Below, piece by piece: positions 52,635 to 62,128 of a stretch of 64,000 nucleotides of DNA. The stretch is from assembly GCA_036497285.1 (NCBI GenBank), contig DASXJR010000077.1, positions 1 to 64,000 of the forward strand, given 5' to 3'. A program made the translations under genes and the position numbers. The notes under the pieces were generated by a model. The model was not told the origin of the DNA and ran no database searches. It was given only the letters and a program-made list of their open reading frames with translations. The stretch's first letter is position 1. The number at the start of each line of letters is the position of its first letter. Source of the stretch: RYN-133 sp036497285 (GTDB lineage Bacteria; Actinomycetota; Actinomycetes; Mycobacteriales; Jatrophihabitantaceae).

Positions 52635-53849
52635 TCAGCCGGCGACGGAAAGGCGATGCGCTCCGGCGCCGCCTTCGGTCGCCGGCTCGGGCGCGCTGAC
52701 GCGGTAGCGCGGCAGCTCGATCCGGATTGCCAACCCTCCGAACGGCGGTGCCGCGGCCTGCAGCTTGCCGTGATGGGCGTCGACGATCAGCCGCACAATT
52801 GCCAGCCCCAGTCCGGCGCCGCGGGTCGCGGTGCGAAGCCGACCCCCGCGGCGGAACGGCTCGAACAGGGCCTCGACATCCGACGAGGCGATCTGCGAAC
52901 CGCCGTTCGCGACGTGCAGCCAGACCCGTTCGGCGGTCTGGCCGGTGGTGACCCGCAACCAGCCGTTCGGAACGTTGTGCCGAATCGCGTTCTCGACGAG
53001 GTTGCCGACCAGCCGCTCGAGCAGGCGCGGATCGCCGACCGTGACCGCCGGCTCGATCTCCTTCTCGATCTTCACGCCCTTCGCCTCGGCCTCGGCGGCG
53101 ACGGCGTCGACTACGTCCGGGATCAGCGAAGCCAGGTTGACCGGCTCGGTCACTTCGAGGTCACCTGACTCGACGGCCTGCAGCCGGGCAAGCGTGAGCA
53201 GTGAGGCCACCAGCCGCTGCGCCCGCTCCGCAGCGCTCGCTACGACCTGGCCCATGCGGCGCAGTTCGGCCGCGTCGGCGTCCGGGTCGGACAGCGTGAC
53301 CTCGAGCTCGGTGCGGATCACCGACAGCGGGGTGCGCAGCTCGTGGGACGCGTTCGCCACGAACAGCCGCTGGCTGTCGAACGCGGCGTCCAGGCGGGCA
53401 AGCATCTCGTCGAAGGTGTCGGCCAGCTCGCGAAGTTCGTCATCCGGGCCACCGAGGTTGACCCGCTGGCCGAGGGTTTCGGTCGACAGGGCTCGGGCGG
53501 TCTGGGTCAGCTTGGCGATCGGACGCAGCGCCTGCCGGGCGAGCAGATAGCCGCCGATCGTTCCGATGACTACGACGATGCCGAAGAAGATGAATCCGGC
53601 GGTGAACAGGTAGCTCTGTGCGTTGTGCTGCACGGCGTGGGCGAGCTGCGCGCCGCTGGTGACGTGCTTGTGCCCCTGCGGATCGACGTAGTGGATCGAG
53701 CCGGCCGAGTTACTGAAGACATCGATGTGCTTGATCGCCGAGTTCAACAGGACGATCGAGGTGACAAGTAGCGAAATGCCCACCAACAGGACAAGTCCGC
53801 CGTACAGCAGCGCCATCCGCAGGCGCAGCGTAGGACGGAACAGCGACAC
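52635..53849 (-). CDS. Sensor histidine kinase
   Basis: A 404-residue membrane kinase. Two membrane segments (about 13-36 and 80-103) enclose a 45-residue extracytoplasmic loop; a HAMP domain (RQALRPIAKLTQTARALS) follows. The phospho-acceptor His is about 169 in NASHELRTPLS; the N box (VGNLVENAIRHN) and G boxes (GAGLGLAIVRLIV) complete the ATPase domain. GTG start directly after the response-regulator stop. Together they form one two-component system; the signal is unknown. Confidence 0.92.
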   Translation of the reverse strand: MSLFRPTLRLRMALLYGGLVLLVGISLLVTSIVLLNSAIKHIDVFSNSAGSIHYVDPQGHKHVTSGAQLAHAVQHNAQSYLFTAGFIFFGIVVVIGTIGGYLLARQALRPIAKLTQTARALSTETLGQRVNLGGPDDELRELADTFDEMLARLDAAFDSQRLFVANASHELRTPLSVIRTELEVTLSDPDADAAELRRMGQVVASAAERAQRLVASLLTLARLQAVESGDLEVTEPVNLASLIPDVVDAVAAEAEAKGVKIEKEIEPAVTVGDPRLLERLVGNLVENAIRHNVPNGWLRVTTGQTAERVWLHVANGGSQIASSDVEALFEPFRRGGRLRTATRGAGLGLAIVRLIVDAHHGKLQAAAPPFGGLAIRIELPRYRVSAPEPATEGGAGAHRLSVAG

Positions 53850-54557
53850 CTACTCGTTCCCGTCTCCCGTGCCGGGCTCCGTCGCCGCCCCCACCACACC
53901 CGGGTCGATCCGGTATCCCGAACCGACCACCGTGTCGATGATCGGCGGCTCGCCCAGCTTCCTCCTCAACGTCATCATGGTCACTCGGACCGTCGTAGTG
54001 AAAGGGTCGGCGTTTTCGTCCCATACACGGTCCAGCAGTTCTTCGCTGCTGACAACCGCGCCCTGGGCGGTGAGCAGGGTCTCCAGAACGCCGAATTCCT
54101 TGCGGGTGAGCTCTATGAGATCGCCGCGGCGGGTGACCGTGCGCTTGGCCGGATCGAGCTCGATGTCGGCCGCGGTGAGGACGGGCGGGGCCGCCGGAGT
54201 GGTGCGCCGACCCAAGGCGCGCACCCGCGCGACAAGCTCGGCGAACGCGAACGGCTTGGGCAGATAGTCGTCGGCGCCCAGGGCAAGCCCGGCCACTTTG
54301 TCCTCGACCGTCCCGCTCGCCGTCAGCATCATCACCCGGGTCAAAATGCCTTCGTCGGTGAGCTTGCGACAGATCTCGTCCCCCGACATGCCGGGCAGGT
54401 CACGGTCGAGGACCACGACGTCGTAGCGGGTCAGCGACGCCTTGCGGTAGCCATCGTCGCCGTCGGTCGCCACGTCGACGGCCATCCCCTCCCGCCGCAG
54501 GCCACGCGCCACGGCCTCCGCGAGCTGGACTTCATCCTCCACGACGAGGATCCGCAT
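53850..54557 (-). CDS. OmpR-family response regulator
   Basis: A 235-residue regulator with a receiver domain (acidic pair VVEDE, phospho-acceptor Asp 51 in VVLDRDLPG, Lys about 101 in YLPKPFA) and a winged-helix DNA-binding domain (LTRKEFGVLETLL, VRVTMMTLRRKLGEP, GSGYRIDP). The ATG at 54557 overlaps the dxs stop (TGATG), so it is translated from the dxs message. The sensor gene follows directly. The DNA target is unknown. Confidence 0.93.
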   Translation of the reverse strand: MRILVVEDEVQLAEAVARGLRREGMAVDVATDGDDGYRKASLTRYDVVVLDRDLPGMSGDEICRKLTDEGILTRVMMLTASGTVEDKVAGLALGADDYLPKPFAFAELVARVRALGRRTTPAAPPVLTAADIELDPAKRTVTRRGDLIELTRKEFGVLETLLTAQGAVVSSEELLDRVWDENADPFTTTVRVTMMTLRRKLGEPPIIDTVVGSGYRIDPGVVGAATEPGTGDGNE

Positions 54558-56539
54558 CACTGATCTCCCTTTGCAGGCACACCGTGCTCCGAGTCATGCC
54601 CGGGCTGCGCGGATTCCGCGGCACCGCCAGGCGCCGCAACATCGCTTTCCGGATCACTGTGGGGACAAACGAGAACAGCCCACTCGACGATGCGCCGCCC
54701 CATGTCCTGACCGGTCAGGCCGGCCCACGACTTGACGTCGGCGACCTTGCCGTGGGCCGGGAACCGGGCCGGGACACCGATCTGCCGCACCGGCGCGGCG
54801 ACGCCGGCGGCGGACACGGCCTGAGCGATCCGGGTGCCTACTCCCCCGGCCGCGCTGCCGTCCTCCACAGTGACGACGAGCTGCGCTCGGCGGGCCAATC
54901 GGACGAGGTCCTCGGGAACCGGCGTCACCCAGCCGGGGTCGACGACCCGAACCGTGAAACCGGCGTCGCGGACGGCGCCGGCGGCAGCCAGTGCGTCGGT
55001 GGCTGTGGCGCCGACAGCGATCACCAACACGTCGTTGTCGTCGCTGCCTTGCTCTGCCAGCACGTCGAGCCGGCCGATCGTGCGTACGGCAGGTACGTCG
55101 GCAGGCAACGGCGTCTTCGGGAACCGGACGACGGTGGGGCCGTCGGAGTAGCTGATCGCCTGGCGCAGTTGGGCACGCAGCCGGGTCTCGTCGCGCGGGG
55201 CGGCGATACGCACGCCCGGCACGACGCCGAGGATGGCGAGATCCCAGACACCGTTGTGCGACGGGCCGTCGTCGCCGGTGAGGCCCGCCCGGTCGAGCAC
55301 GAACGTGACAGGCAGCTTGTGCAGCGCGACGTCGAGCAGCACCTGGTCGAAAGCGCGGTTCAGGAACGTGGCGTACACGGCCACCACCGGGTGCAGCCCG
55401 CCGGAAGCGAGACCCGCGGCGGAGGTGACCGCGTGCTGTTCGGCGATGCCGACGTCGAAGGTGCGGTCCGGGAAGCAGCGATTGAACTCGCCGAGCCCGG
55501 TGGGCTCGCACATCGCGGCAGTGATCGCCACGACGTCGTCGCGTTCCTCACCGAGCCGCACCAGCTCGTCGGCGAACACGTTCGTCCAGGTGCGACCGGA
55601 ACTGGCCAGCGCAACGCCGGTCTCCGGGTCGAACCCGCGCGACTGGTGCATCTGGTCGGCCTGGTCGTTCTCGGCGGGCGCGTAGCCGTAGCCTTTGCGG
55701 GTCACACAGTGCACGATCACCGGCCCGTCGAAGCCGCGGGCCAGGGCGAACGCCGTCTCGAGCGAGTCGAGGTCGTGGCCGTCGACCGGGCCCAGGTACT
55801 TCAGCCCGAGGTCCTCGAACATCCCCTGTGGCGCGACGAGGTCCTTGATGCCCCGCTTCATGCCGTGCAGCGCGTCGAAGATCGGCGACCCGACCAACGG
55901 GGTGCGCTCCAGCGCGCCGCGCACCCGGCCGAGCATCTTCTCGTAGCCGGGCCGGAGCCGCAGCTTGGCCAGGTGCTCGGCCAGGCCACCGATCGTCGGC
56001 GAGTACGAGCGCCCGTTGTCATTGATCACGATGATGACCGGACGGTCGCCGGAGGCGATGTTGTTGAGCGCCTCCCAGCACATGCCGCCGGTGAGCGCGC
56101 CGTCGCCGACCACGGCGACCACGGGGCGGCGCTCGTCGCGGATCGCGAATGCCTTGGCCAGACCGTCGGCGTAGGACAGCGCCGTCGAGGCGTGCGAGTT
56201 CTCGATCCAGTCGTGCCGGCTCTCGGCGCGGTTCGGGTAGCCGGACAGCCCGCCGCTCTGGCGCAGCGTCGCGAACTGCGTGGCCCGGCCGGTGAGGATC
56301 TTGTGGACGTAGGCCTGGTGGCCCACATCGAACAAGATCGGCTCGGTGGGTGAGTCGAAGCTGCGGTGCAGGGCCAGCGTCAGCTCGACCGCGCCGAGGT
56401 TCGGGCCGAGGTGTCCGCCGGTACGCGACACGGTCTGCACGAGCAGGTCGCGGATCTCTGCGGCAAGCAGAGCGAGTTCCTCGGGACTCAATCCGCGCAG
56501 GTCGTCGGGCGAGTGCACCCCGCTCAGCACGTCACTCAC
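54557..56539 (-). CDS. dxs: 1-Deoxy-D-xylulose-5-phosphate synthase
   Basis: A 660-residue thiamine-diphosphate enzyme, first step of the non-mevalonate isoprenoid route; its product also feeds the thiazole synthase ThiG encoded in this window. TPP-binding motif VVGDGALTGGMCWEALNN near residue 145, active-site GHQAYVHKILTG and DVGIAEQHAVTSAAGLA are present. GTG 56539 is chosen because VSDVLSGVHSPDDLRGLSPEE aligns with the usual start region. The C-terminal 30 residues are a Pro/Ser/Glu extension beyond the family norm. Confidence 0.95.
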   Translation of the reverse strand: MSDVLSGVHSPDDLRGLSPEELALLAAEIRDLLVQTVSRTGGHLGPNLGAVELTLALHRSFDSPTEPILFDVGHQAYVHKILTGRATQFATLRQSGGLSGYPNRAESRHDWIENSHASTALSYADGLAKAFAIRDERRPVVAVVGDGALTGGMCWEALNNIASGDRPVIIVINDNGRSYSPTIGGLAEHLAKLRLRPGYEKMLGRVRGALERTPLVGSPIFDALHGMKRGIKDLVAPQGMFEDLGLKYLGPVDGHDLDSLETAFALARGFDGPVIVHCVTRKGYGYAPAENDQADQMHQSRGFDPETGVALASSGRTWTNVFADELVRLGEERDDVVAITAAMCEPTGLGEFNRCFPDRTFDVGIAEQHAVTSAAGLASGGLHPVVAVYATFLNRAFDQVLLDVALHKLPVTFVLDRAGLTGDDGPSHNGVWDLAILGVVPGVRIAAPRDETRLRAQLRQAISYSDGPTVVRFPKTPLPADVPAVRTIGRLDVLAEQGSDDNDVLVIAVGATATDALAAAGAVRDAGFTVRVVDPGWVTPVPEDLVRLARRAQLVVTVEDGSAAGGVGTRIAQAVSAAGVAAPVRQIGVPARFPAHGKVADVKSWAGLTGQDMGRRIVEWAVLVCPHSDPESDVAAPGGAAESAQPGHDSEHGVPAKGDQ

Positions 56540-56631
56540 AGAGTCACGCTCGCCGAACAGCGTGGCCCCGCGAAGCGCAGGCCAGCGTTTACTCCGGTTC
56601 TCACGCCACACAGGGTACGGGCATCCCCGTC

Positions 56632-57915
56632 TCATCGGAGCTGCAAGTCTGTCGTGTCGGCCGAGATATCTGCCCCGGAAGGCGTTCCAGAGGGCTTGAC
56701 AAGGGTCGCTACGCACTCGATGTGGTGGGTCATCGGAAATGCGTCGAAGGCCCGGAGCCGACGAAGCGTCCACCCGCGACCCACCGCGGCCGCCACGTCG
56801 CGGGCGAGGGTCGCGGGGTCGCACGACACATACCCGATCGCGCGCGGCCCGAGGTCGACGATCGCGTGCATGGTGTCCACGCCGGCTCCGGCGCGCGGCG
56901 GGTCCAGCACGACGACATCGGGACGTATGTCCAACGCGCGCAGCGTGCCCGGGTCGACCCGAGCCCGATGCACCTGCGCCCACGGGAGGTCGGCCAGGTT
57001 GCCAGTGGCGTCGGCGACCGCGGTCGGGGTCGACTCGAGGCCCAGCACGTGTCCGTCCGCCCCCACCGCCTCGGCGAGCACCGCAGTGAGCGGACCGGCT
57101 CCGGCGTACAGGTCGAGCGCGGTCTCGCCCGGCAGCGGATCGACCGCCTCGAGCACGGCCGTGGCAAAAACCTCCAGCGCGAACGGGTGCACCTGCCAGA
57201 ACCCGGCAGCGGCATGGTCGAACACCCGGGCACCGAGTCGGTGCGCAATCCGCTCCGGTCCCGAGACGACACTGACCCGGTCGGGTGGACGGCGCCCGCG
57301 AGCCTGTCGGCCGGGGCCGGGCCGGTGGGCGAGCACCGTCGCCCCTTGCTCACCGTCGCCCGTGACGGCTTCGATGCCGGTGGCCCCAGCGGGGGGACGG
57401 CGGGCCTGCGCGACCTCAGCCACCCCGAGCGGGCACTCCTTGATCGGTTCGAGGTCCCGCGAGCGGTGACGATGCAACCCGACCGTGCCGTCCCGGTCGA
57501 CCGCGAACGTCACCCGGGTGCGCCAGCCGAGCAGTCCGCCGGGCAAGGCCTCGACCTCGTCGAGCGCGACCTCCAGCCCGGCGAGGCGGCGGAACTGCTC
57601 GCGCACCACCTCGGCCTTGAGCCGGCGCTGCGCCACCGCCGAGGCGTGCTGCCAATCGCATCCTCCGCAGCGGCCGGGGCCGGCGTGCGGGCACGGCGCA
57701 GCGACCCGGTCGGGCGAGGCCACGATCACCTCGACGGCGTCCGCACGGCAGAACGACTTCCCGGCGTCCTCGGTGACCACGGCGCGCACGGTCTCCCCGG
57801 GCAGCGTGTGCCGCACGAACACGACCCGACCCTCGACACGGGCCACACAGAACCCGCCGTGGCCCGGCAGGCCGACCTCGAGGTCGAGCACGCGGCCCGT
57901 CCAGTCGTCAGCCAC
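56632..57915 (-). CDS. Class I SAM-dependent RNA m5U methyltransferase (RumA/TrmA-like)
   Basis: A 427-residue enzyme. An N-terminal TRAM domain (TGRVLDLEVGLPGHGGFCVA) binds RNA. A [4Fe-4S] site is indicated by CPHAGPGRCGGC with a later Cys in KECPLG. The SAM domain has ALDLYAGAGPLTA, VVLDPPRAG and the nucleophile Cys in YVSCDPATLARD. It makes 5-methyluridine in rRNA or tRNA; the target base is not predictable. Starts with GTG at 57915, overlapping the permease stop by 8 bases. Confidence 0.9.
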   Translation of the reverse strand: MADDWTGRVLDLEVGLPGHGGFCVARVEGRVVFVRHTLPGETVRAVVTEDAGKSFCRADAVEVIVASPDRVAAPCPHAGPGRCGGCDWQHASAVAQRRLKAEVVREQFRRLAGLEVALDEVEALPGGLLGWRTRVTFAVDRDGTVGLHRHRSRDLEPIKECPLGVAEVAQARRPPAGATGIEAVTGDGEQGATVLAHRPGPGRQARGRRPPDRVSVVSGPERIAHRLGARVFDHAAAGFWQVHPFALEVFATAVLEAVDPLPGETALDLYAGAGPLTAVLAEAVGADGHVLGLESTPTAVADATGNLADLPWAQVHRARVDPGTLRALDIRPDVVVLDPPRAGAGVDTMHAIVDLGPRAIGYVSCDPATLARDVAAAVGRGWTLRRLRAFDAFPMTHHIECVATLVKPSGTPSGADISADTTDLQLR

Positions 57916-59974
57916 CCGTGCCGGGACCGGCCCCGACCTTGTGCCGTGACACCGCCGCGGGACCGTCCGGCCGCGACATCGCGCGCTCTTGGGCAGCCGA
58001 GCTCGAGTCGAGCTGCCACGGCACGCTGGTCACCATCACGCCGGGCTGGAACAGCAGGCGCCCCTTGAGCCGAAGCGCCGACTGGTTGTGCAGCAACTGC
58101 TCCCACCAGTGCCCGACGACGTACTCGGGGATGAACACGCTGACAATGTCGCGCGGCCGGTCCTCGCGCAGCGATTTGACGTAGCCGATGATCGGCCGGC
58201 TCACCTCGCGGTAGGGCGACTCGAGGACGGTCAGCGGCACGGGCAGGTCGTGTTTCTCCCACTCGGCCATCAACGCCCGGGTGTCGTCCTTGTCGATGTT
58301 GACGGTCAATGCGGTCAGCGTGTCCGGACGGGTCGCCTTCGCGAACGCGAGCGCCCGCAGGGTCGGCTTGTGCACCTTGGACACGAGCACCACGACGTGG
58401 TTGCGGGCCGGCAGCACCAGCCCGGTGTCGTCGCTGACCAGTTCCTGGGACACCCGCTGGTAGTGCTTGTTGATCGCCCGCATCAGGGCGTAGAGGATCG
58501 GCATCGCGATGAGCACGAGGTACGCGCCCTTGGTGAACTTCGTGATGATCACGATGACGAGGACGACACCGGACAGGCTCGCACCGAATCCGTTGATCGC
58601 CCGCGAGCGCATCATGCGGCGCCGCTCATTGGGGTCACGCTCGGTTTTCAGGTTGCGGTTCCAGTGCCGCACCATGCCGCTCTGGCCAAGCGTGAACGAC
58701 GTGAACACGCCGATGATGTACAGCTGGATCAGCCGGGTGACGTCGGCCTTGTAGATCGCGATCAGGCCCGCGGCGACGATCCCCAACATGATGATGCCGT
58801 TGCTGTACGAGAGCCGGTCGCCGCGGTTGTTCAGCTGGCTCGGCAGGTTCTTGTCCCGCGCCAGAATCGCGCCGAGCAGCGGGAAACCGTTGAACGCGGT
58901 GTTCGCGGCGAGCACCAGGATCAGCGCGGTGGTGGCCTGAATGTAGAAGAACCCGACCGAGTGCGGTCCGCCGAACACGGCGCCCGCGACCTGCGCGATG
59001 ACTGTGCGCTGGGGCGTATGTCCGCAGCCCGGCGGCGGGTTGGCGAAGTCGCACGAGTTGGAGGTCGGGTCGGTGATGTGCACCTTCGAGATCAGCGCGA
59101 GCATCGTGATCCCCACGAACATGGTGACCGCGATCGTGCCCATGAGCAGCAGGGTGACCTGAGCATTGCGCGCCTTCGGCGGCTTGAACGCCGGCACACC
59201 GTTGGCGATCGCCTCGACCCCGGTCAGGGCAGTACAGCCGGACGAGAACGCGCGCAGGGCGAAGAACATCAGCGCGAGAAAACCCAGTGAGCCGTAGCCG
59301 GGATGCGCCACGGCGGTGTACTTCGCACTCTCGGACACCGGCGCGTCGCCCGCGATCGTCCGGAACAGCCCGGTGGCGATCATGATGAACACGCCGGTTG
59401 CGAACAGGTAGGTCGGCGCCGCGAAGGCCAGCCCGGCCTCGCGCACGCCGCGCAGGTTCACCGCGGTGAGCAGCACCACGAACCCGACAGCCATCCACAC
59501 CCGGGCGTGGTGCAACGAGGGCGCAGCCGAGATGATGTTGTCCACGCCGGAGGACACCGACACCGCGACGGTCATCACGTAGTCGACCAGCAGCGCGCTC
59601 GCAACGACGACTCCGGCCGCCCTGCCGATGTTCTTGCTCGCCACCTCGTAGTCGCCGCCGCCGGTGGGGTAGGCACGGACGAGCTGCCGGTAGGACGCGA
59701 CCACGGTCGCCATCAACACCACGACCGCGAGCGCGACCCATGGGGCCAGGTAGAGGAACGCCGCGCCGCCGACGGCCAGCACGAGCAGGATCTCCTGCGT
59801 GGCGTAGGCGACACTCGACAGCGCGTCGCTGGCGAAGATCGGCAGGGCGAGCCGTTTGGCCAGCAAAGTGTGCCCCGCGGACTCGGACGACATCGGGCTG
59901 CCGATGATCACCCGCTTCAGGACACGCGGTAACAACGCCACGTGCGGCAGGATACGCACGCTTGTATCCCGCAT
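57908..59974 (-). CDS. APC-superfamily permease, KimA-like potassium transporter candidate
   Basis: A 688-residue membrane protein with about 12 helices of the APC fold (SDALSSVAYATQEILLVLA, YPTGGGDYEVASKNIG) and a cytosolic C-terminal region of about 180 residues (NHVVVLVSKVHKPTLRALAFA, VVGHWWEQLLHNQSALRLK). That layout is the KimA/YdaO type, a proton-coupled K+ importer controlled by c-di-AMP in firmicutes. Two TrkA-type proteins are encoded divergently 88 bases away, which supports potassium. The start MRDTSVRIL at 59974 is chosen; the frame is open further upstream. Confidence 0.85.
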   Translation of the reverse strand: MRDTSVRILPHVALLPRVLKRVIIGSPMSSESAGHTLLAKRLALPIFASDALSSVAYATQEILLVLAVGGAAFLYLAPWVALAVVVLMATVVASYRQLVRAYPTGGGDYEVASKNIGRAAGVVVASALLVDYVMTVAVSVSSGVDNIISAAPSLHHARVWMAVGFVVLLTAVNLRGVREAGLAFAAPTYLFATGVFIMIATGLFRTIAGDAPVSESAKYTAVAHPGYGSLGFLALMFFALRAFSSGCTALTGVEAIANGVPAFKPPKARNAQVTLLLMGTIAVTMFVGITMLALISKVHITDPTSNSCDFANPPPGCGHTPQRTVIAQVAGAVFGGPHSVGFFYIQATTALILVLAANTAFNGFPLLGAILARDKNLPSQLNNRGDRLSYSNGIIMLGIVAAGLIAIYKADVTRLIQLYIIGVFTSFTLGQSGMVRHWNRNLKTERDPNERRRMMRSRAINGFGASLSGVVLVIVIITKFTKGAYLVLIAMPILYALMRAINKHYQRVSQELVSDDTGLVLPARNHVVVLVSKVHKPTLRALAFAKATRPDTLTALTVNIDKDDTRALMAEWEKHDLPVPLTVLESPYREVSRPIIGYVKSLREDRPRDIVSVFIPEYVVGHWWEQLLHNQSALRLKGRLLFQPGVMVTSVPWQLDSSSAAQERAMSRPDGPAAVSRHKVGAGPGTGG

Positions 59975-60049
59975 GGATGCGGCGCACAGCGAATCCGCGT
60001 CCGGTCTCGCGCGGGTAACGGCGGCGTTTGTATTGATCCCCAGCTTGTG

Positions 60050-60055
60050 TAGCGT
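60050..60055 (+). promoter_or_regulatory. -10 element of a probable leaderless promoter
   Basis: TAGCGT, 7 bases before the GTG at 60063; no ribosome-binding site intervenes. Confidence 0.45.
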
Positions 60056-60062
60056 CCCGCTC

Positions 60063-60731
60063 GTGCACATCGTGGTCATGGGTTGTGGCCGGGTCGGCTC
60101 GTCGCTGGCCATGCAGCTGGTACGCCGGTCGCAGAGCGTCGCCATCATCGACCAGGATCCGCTGGCGTTCCGCCGCCTCGGCGACGACTTCGGCGGCAAG
60201 ACGATCAAGGGCGTCGGCTTCGACCGCGAGACCCTGATCAATGCCGGGATCGAGGAGGCCGACGCGTTCGCGGCCGTGAGCAGCGGCGACAACTCCAACA
60301 TCATCGCCGCCCGCGTCGCCCGCGAGACCTTCAACGTGTCCCGGGTGGTTGCCCGGATCTACGACCCGAAGCGCGCCGAGGTGTACGAGCGGCTGGGCAT
60401 CCCCACCGTCGCGACCGTGCCGTGGACCGCGAGCCGACTGCTCAAGAGCGTCATGGGTGAGATCACCGCCGAGGCCTGGCGCGACCCGTCCGGTGCCGTG
60501 GCCATGTTGCACGTCACGCCGGACGAGGCCTGGGTCGGCCGGACGGTCGCGGACTTCGAAACCGCGGCGGGCTCGCGAGTCGGACTGCTCACCCGGTTCG
60601 GGGCGGGGCAGCTGGTCAAGCCGGACATGATGATCCAGGCCGGGGACAGCCTGCATGTGCTCACCCCGGAGGACAGCGTGCTACGTCTTCGCGAGGTCGC
60701 CGGTCGGGCGCCGCAGGGGGTGGCGGAATGA
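60063..60731 (+). CDS. TrkA-type RCK potassium-channel regulator (first of two)
   Basis: A 222-residue protein with an RCK_N Rossmann domain (IVVMGCGRVGSSLAMQL, then a helix with IIDQDP) and an RCK_C domain (from about residue 135; MLHVTPDEAWVGRTVADFE). TrkA/KtrA-like proteins bind NAD(H)/ATP or c-di-AMP and gate K+ transport. GTG start, apparently leaderless; the second copy overlaps its stop by ATGA. The pair probably controls a K+ system; no TrkH/KtrB pore gene is in the window, so the divergent KimA-like permease is a possible partner. Confidence 0.9.
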   Translation: MHIVVMGCGRVGSSLAMQLVRRSQSVAIIDQDPLAFRRLGDDFGGKTIKGVGFDRETLINAGIEEADAFAAVSSGDNSNIIAARVARETFNVSRVVARIYDPKRAEVYERLGIPTVATVPWTASRLLKSVMGEITAEAWRDPSGAVAMLHVTPDEAWVGRTVADFETAAGSRVGLLTRFGAGQLVKPDMMIQAGDSLHVLTPEDSVLRLREVAGRAPQGVAE

Positions 60732-61384
60732 AGGTCGCCATCGCCGGCGCCGGCGCGGTCGGACGTTCGATCGCCCGCGAGCTGTTGCAGAACAAGCACG
60801 AGGTCCTACTCATCGACAAGGAGCCGGGCAAGATCACACCCGACCGGATCCCGGGCGCGGAGTGGTTGCTCGGCGACGCCTGCGAGCTGGTCAACCTCGA
60901 GGACGCCGCGTTGGAGGAGTACGACGTCGTCATCGGCGCAACCGGCGACGACAAGGTCAACCTCGTCGTCTCGTTGCTGGCGAAGACCGAGTTCTCCGTG
61001 CAGCGTGTCGTCGCGCGGATCAACCACCCGTCCAACGAATGGCTCTTCACCGAGGCGTGGGGCGTCGACCATGCGGTGTCGACGCCGCGGGTGCTCGCCG
61101 CGCTCGTCGAGGAGGCCGTTGAGATCGGCGACCTCGTGCGGCTGTTCGGGCTGCGCGAGGGTCAGGCGAACCTGGTCGAGGTCACCCTGCCCGACGGCGC
61201 GCCGGTGGCCGGGAAGTCGGTGCGTGACCTCGACCTGCCGAAGGACGCCGCGCTCGTCGCGATCATCCGCGGCCAGCGGGTGATCACGCCCACGCCGGAG
61301 GAACCACTCGAGTCGGGCGACGAGCTGCTCTTCGTCGCGTTACCGGAAGCGGAAGCGGCGATTCGCGGCGCTGTCATCGGCTGA
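60728..61384 (+). CDS. TrkA-type RCK potassium-channel regulator (second of two)
   Basis: A 218-residue paralogue: VAIAGAGAVGRSIARELLQ at the N-terminus, LIDKEPGK, then an RCK_C domain with EVTLPDGAPVAGKSVRDL and DELLFVALPEAE. It overlaps the first copy by ATGA and so is cotranslated; the two may assemble as a heteromer. The last 45 bases overlap the convergent DUF3159 gene, an unusually long tail-to-tail overlap. Function as for the first copy. Confidence 0.9.
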   Translation: MKVAIAGAGAVGRSIARELLQNKHEVLLIDKEPGKITPDRIPGAEWLLGDACELVNLEDAALEEYDVVIGATGDDKVNLVVSLLAKTEFSVQRVVARINHPSNEWLFTEAWGVDHAVSTPRVLAALVEEAVEIGDLVRLFGLREGQANLVEVTLPDGAPVAGKSVRDLDLPKDAALVAIIRGQRVITPTPEEPLESGDELLFVALPEAEAAIRGAVIG

Positions 61385-62128
61385 CTCGTCGGGCGACGGC
61401 GGCGTCGGAGGCGGCGTCGGGCTCCCCTGCTGGGGCGCGCTCTCGTCCAGGTGGGACAACTCGTCCTTCAGATGGCGCGGCAGCTGATGCCGCACCCGCC
61501 GCACGACCCAGTACCCGGCACCGACCGCGGCGATGTAGAGCGGGTAGCCCATCGCGATACGCGCGAAGGCCAGCCAGCCGGTGGCGTTCTCCTGGTACAG
61601 CGTCGCCTGCACGATCCCCCGCGCCAGGAACAGCGCGGTGCCGATCAGCGTGGCGATCGTGTAGGCGCGCAGCAGTTCCTTGCGGCGGTACCAGGGGCGG
61701 TCGGGGTTTGCGGGATCCGGCGGCGACGGGTCGAGAAACTCCCAGAGGTACCCGACCAGGGGGCGCCGCACCAGCGCCGACACCGCGAACGGCACGGCAT
61801 AGAGGAAGCTCGTCCAGATGCCGAGCAGGAAGTAGCCGCGCGCCTGGCCGGTACGTGCGGCGATCAGCGCCGCGATCAGCACGCCGAACAAGCCGGACAG
61901 CGCCTGCTGGGTCGACTGCTTGCGCACCAGCCGGTAGAGCGCCAGCACGCCCGCGGTAGCGATTGCTGAGATGATCGCCGCCCGCAAGGTCGTCAAGGTG
62001 TTCACGATGATGAACACGACGGTGGGCAGTGCCGTGATGAGGGTGCCCGACCACCCGCCGATGCTGTTGCGTACTTGGTCGCGGTAGGTCTCGCGCAGGT
62101 CCCGTTTCGGATCTGACGAACCGGTCAC
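61340..62128 (-). CDS. DUF3159 family membrane protein
   Basis: A 262-residue protein with about five or six membrane segments. QVRNSIGGWSGTLITALPTV near the N-terminus, GYLWEFLDP, WYRRKELLRAYTIATLIGT and a final TGWLAFARIAMGYPLY are DUF3159 hallmarks. A Pro/Asp/Ser-rich tail ends the protein. Function unknown. GTG 62128 overlaps the OB-fold gene stop by GTGA. It is part of an actinobacterial conserved set with the OB-fold, DUF3710 and dUTPase genes. Confidence 0.88.
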   Translation of the reverse strand: MTGSSDPKRDLRETYRDQVRNSIGGWSGTLITALPTVVFIIVNTLTTLRAAIISAIATAGVLALYRLVRKQSTQQALSGLFGVLIAALIAARTGQARGYFLLGIWTSFLYAVPFAVSALVRRPLVGYLWEFLDPSPPDPANPDRPWYRRKELLRAYTIATLIGTALFLARGIVQATLYQENATGWLAFARIAMGYPLYIAAVGAGYWVVRRVRHQLPRHLKDELSHLDESAPQQGSPTPPPTPPSPDESADDSAANRRFRFR

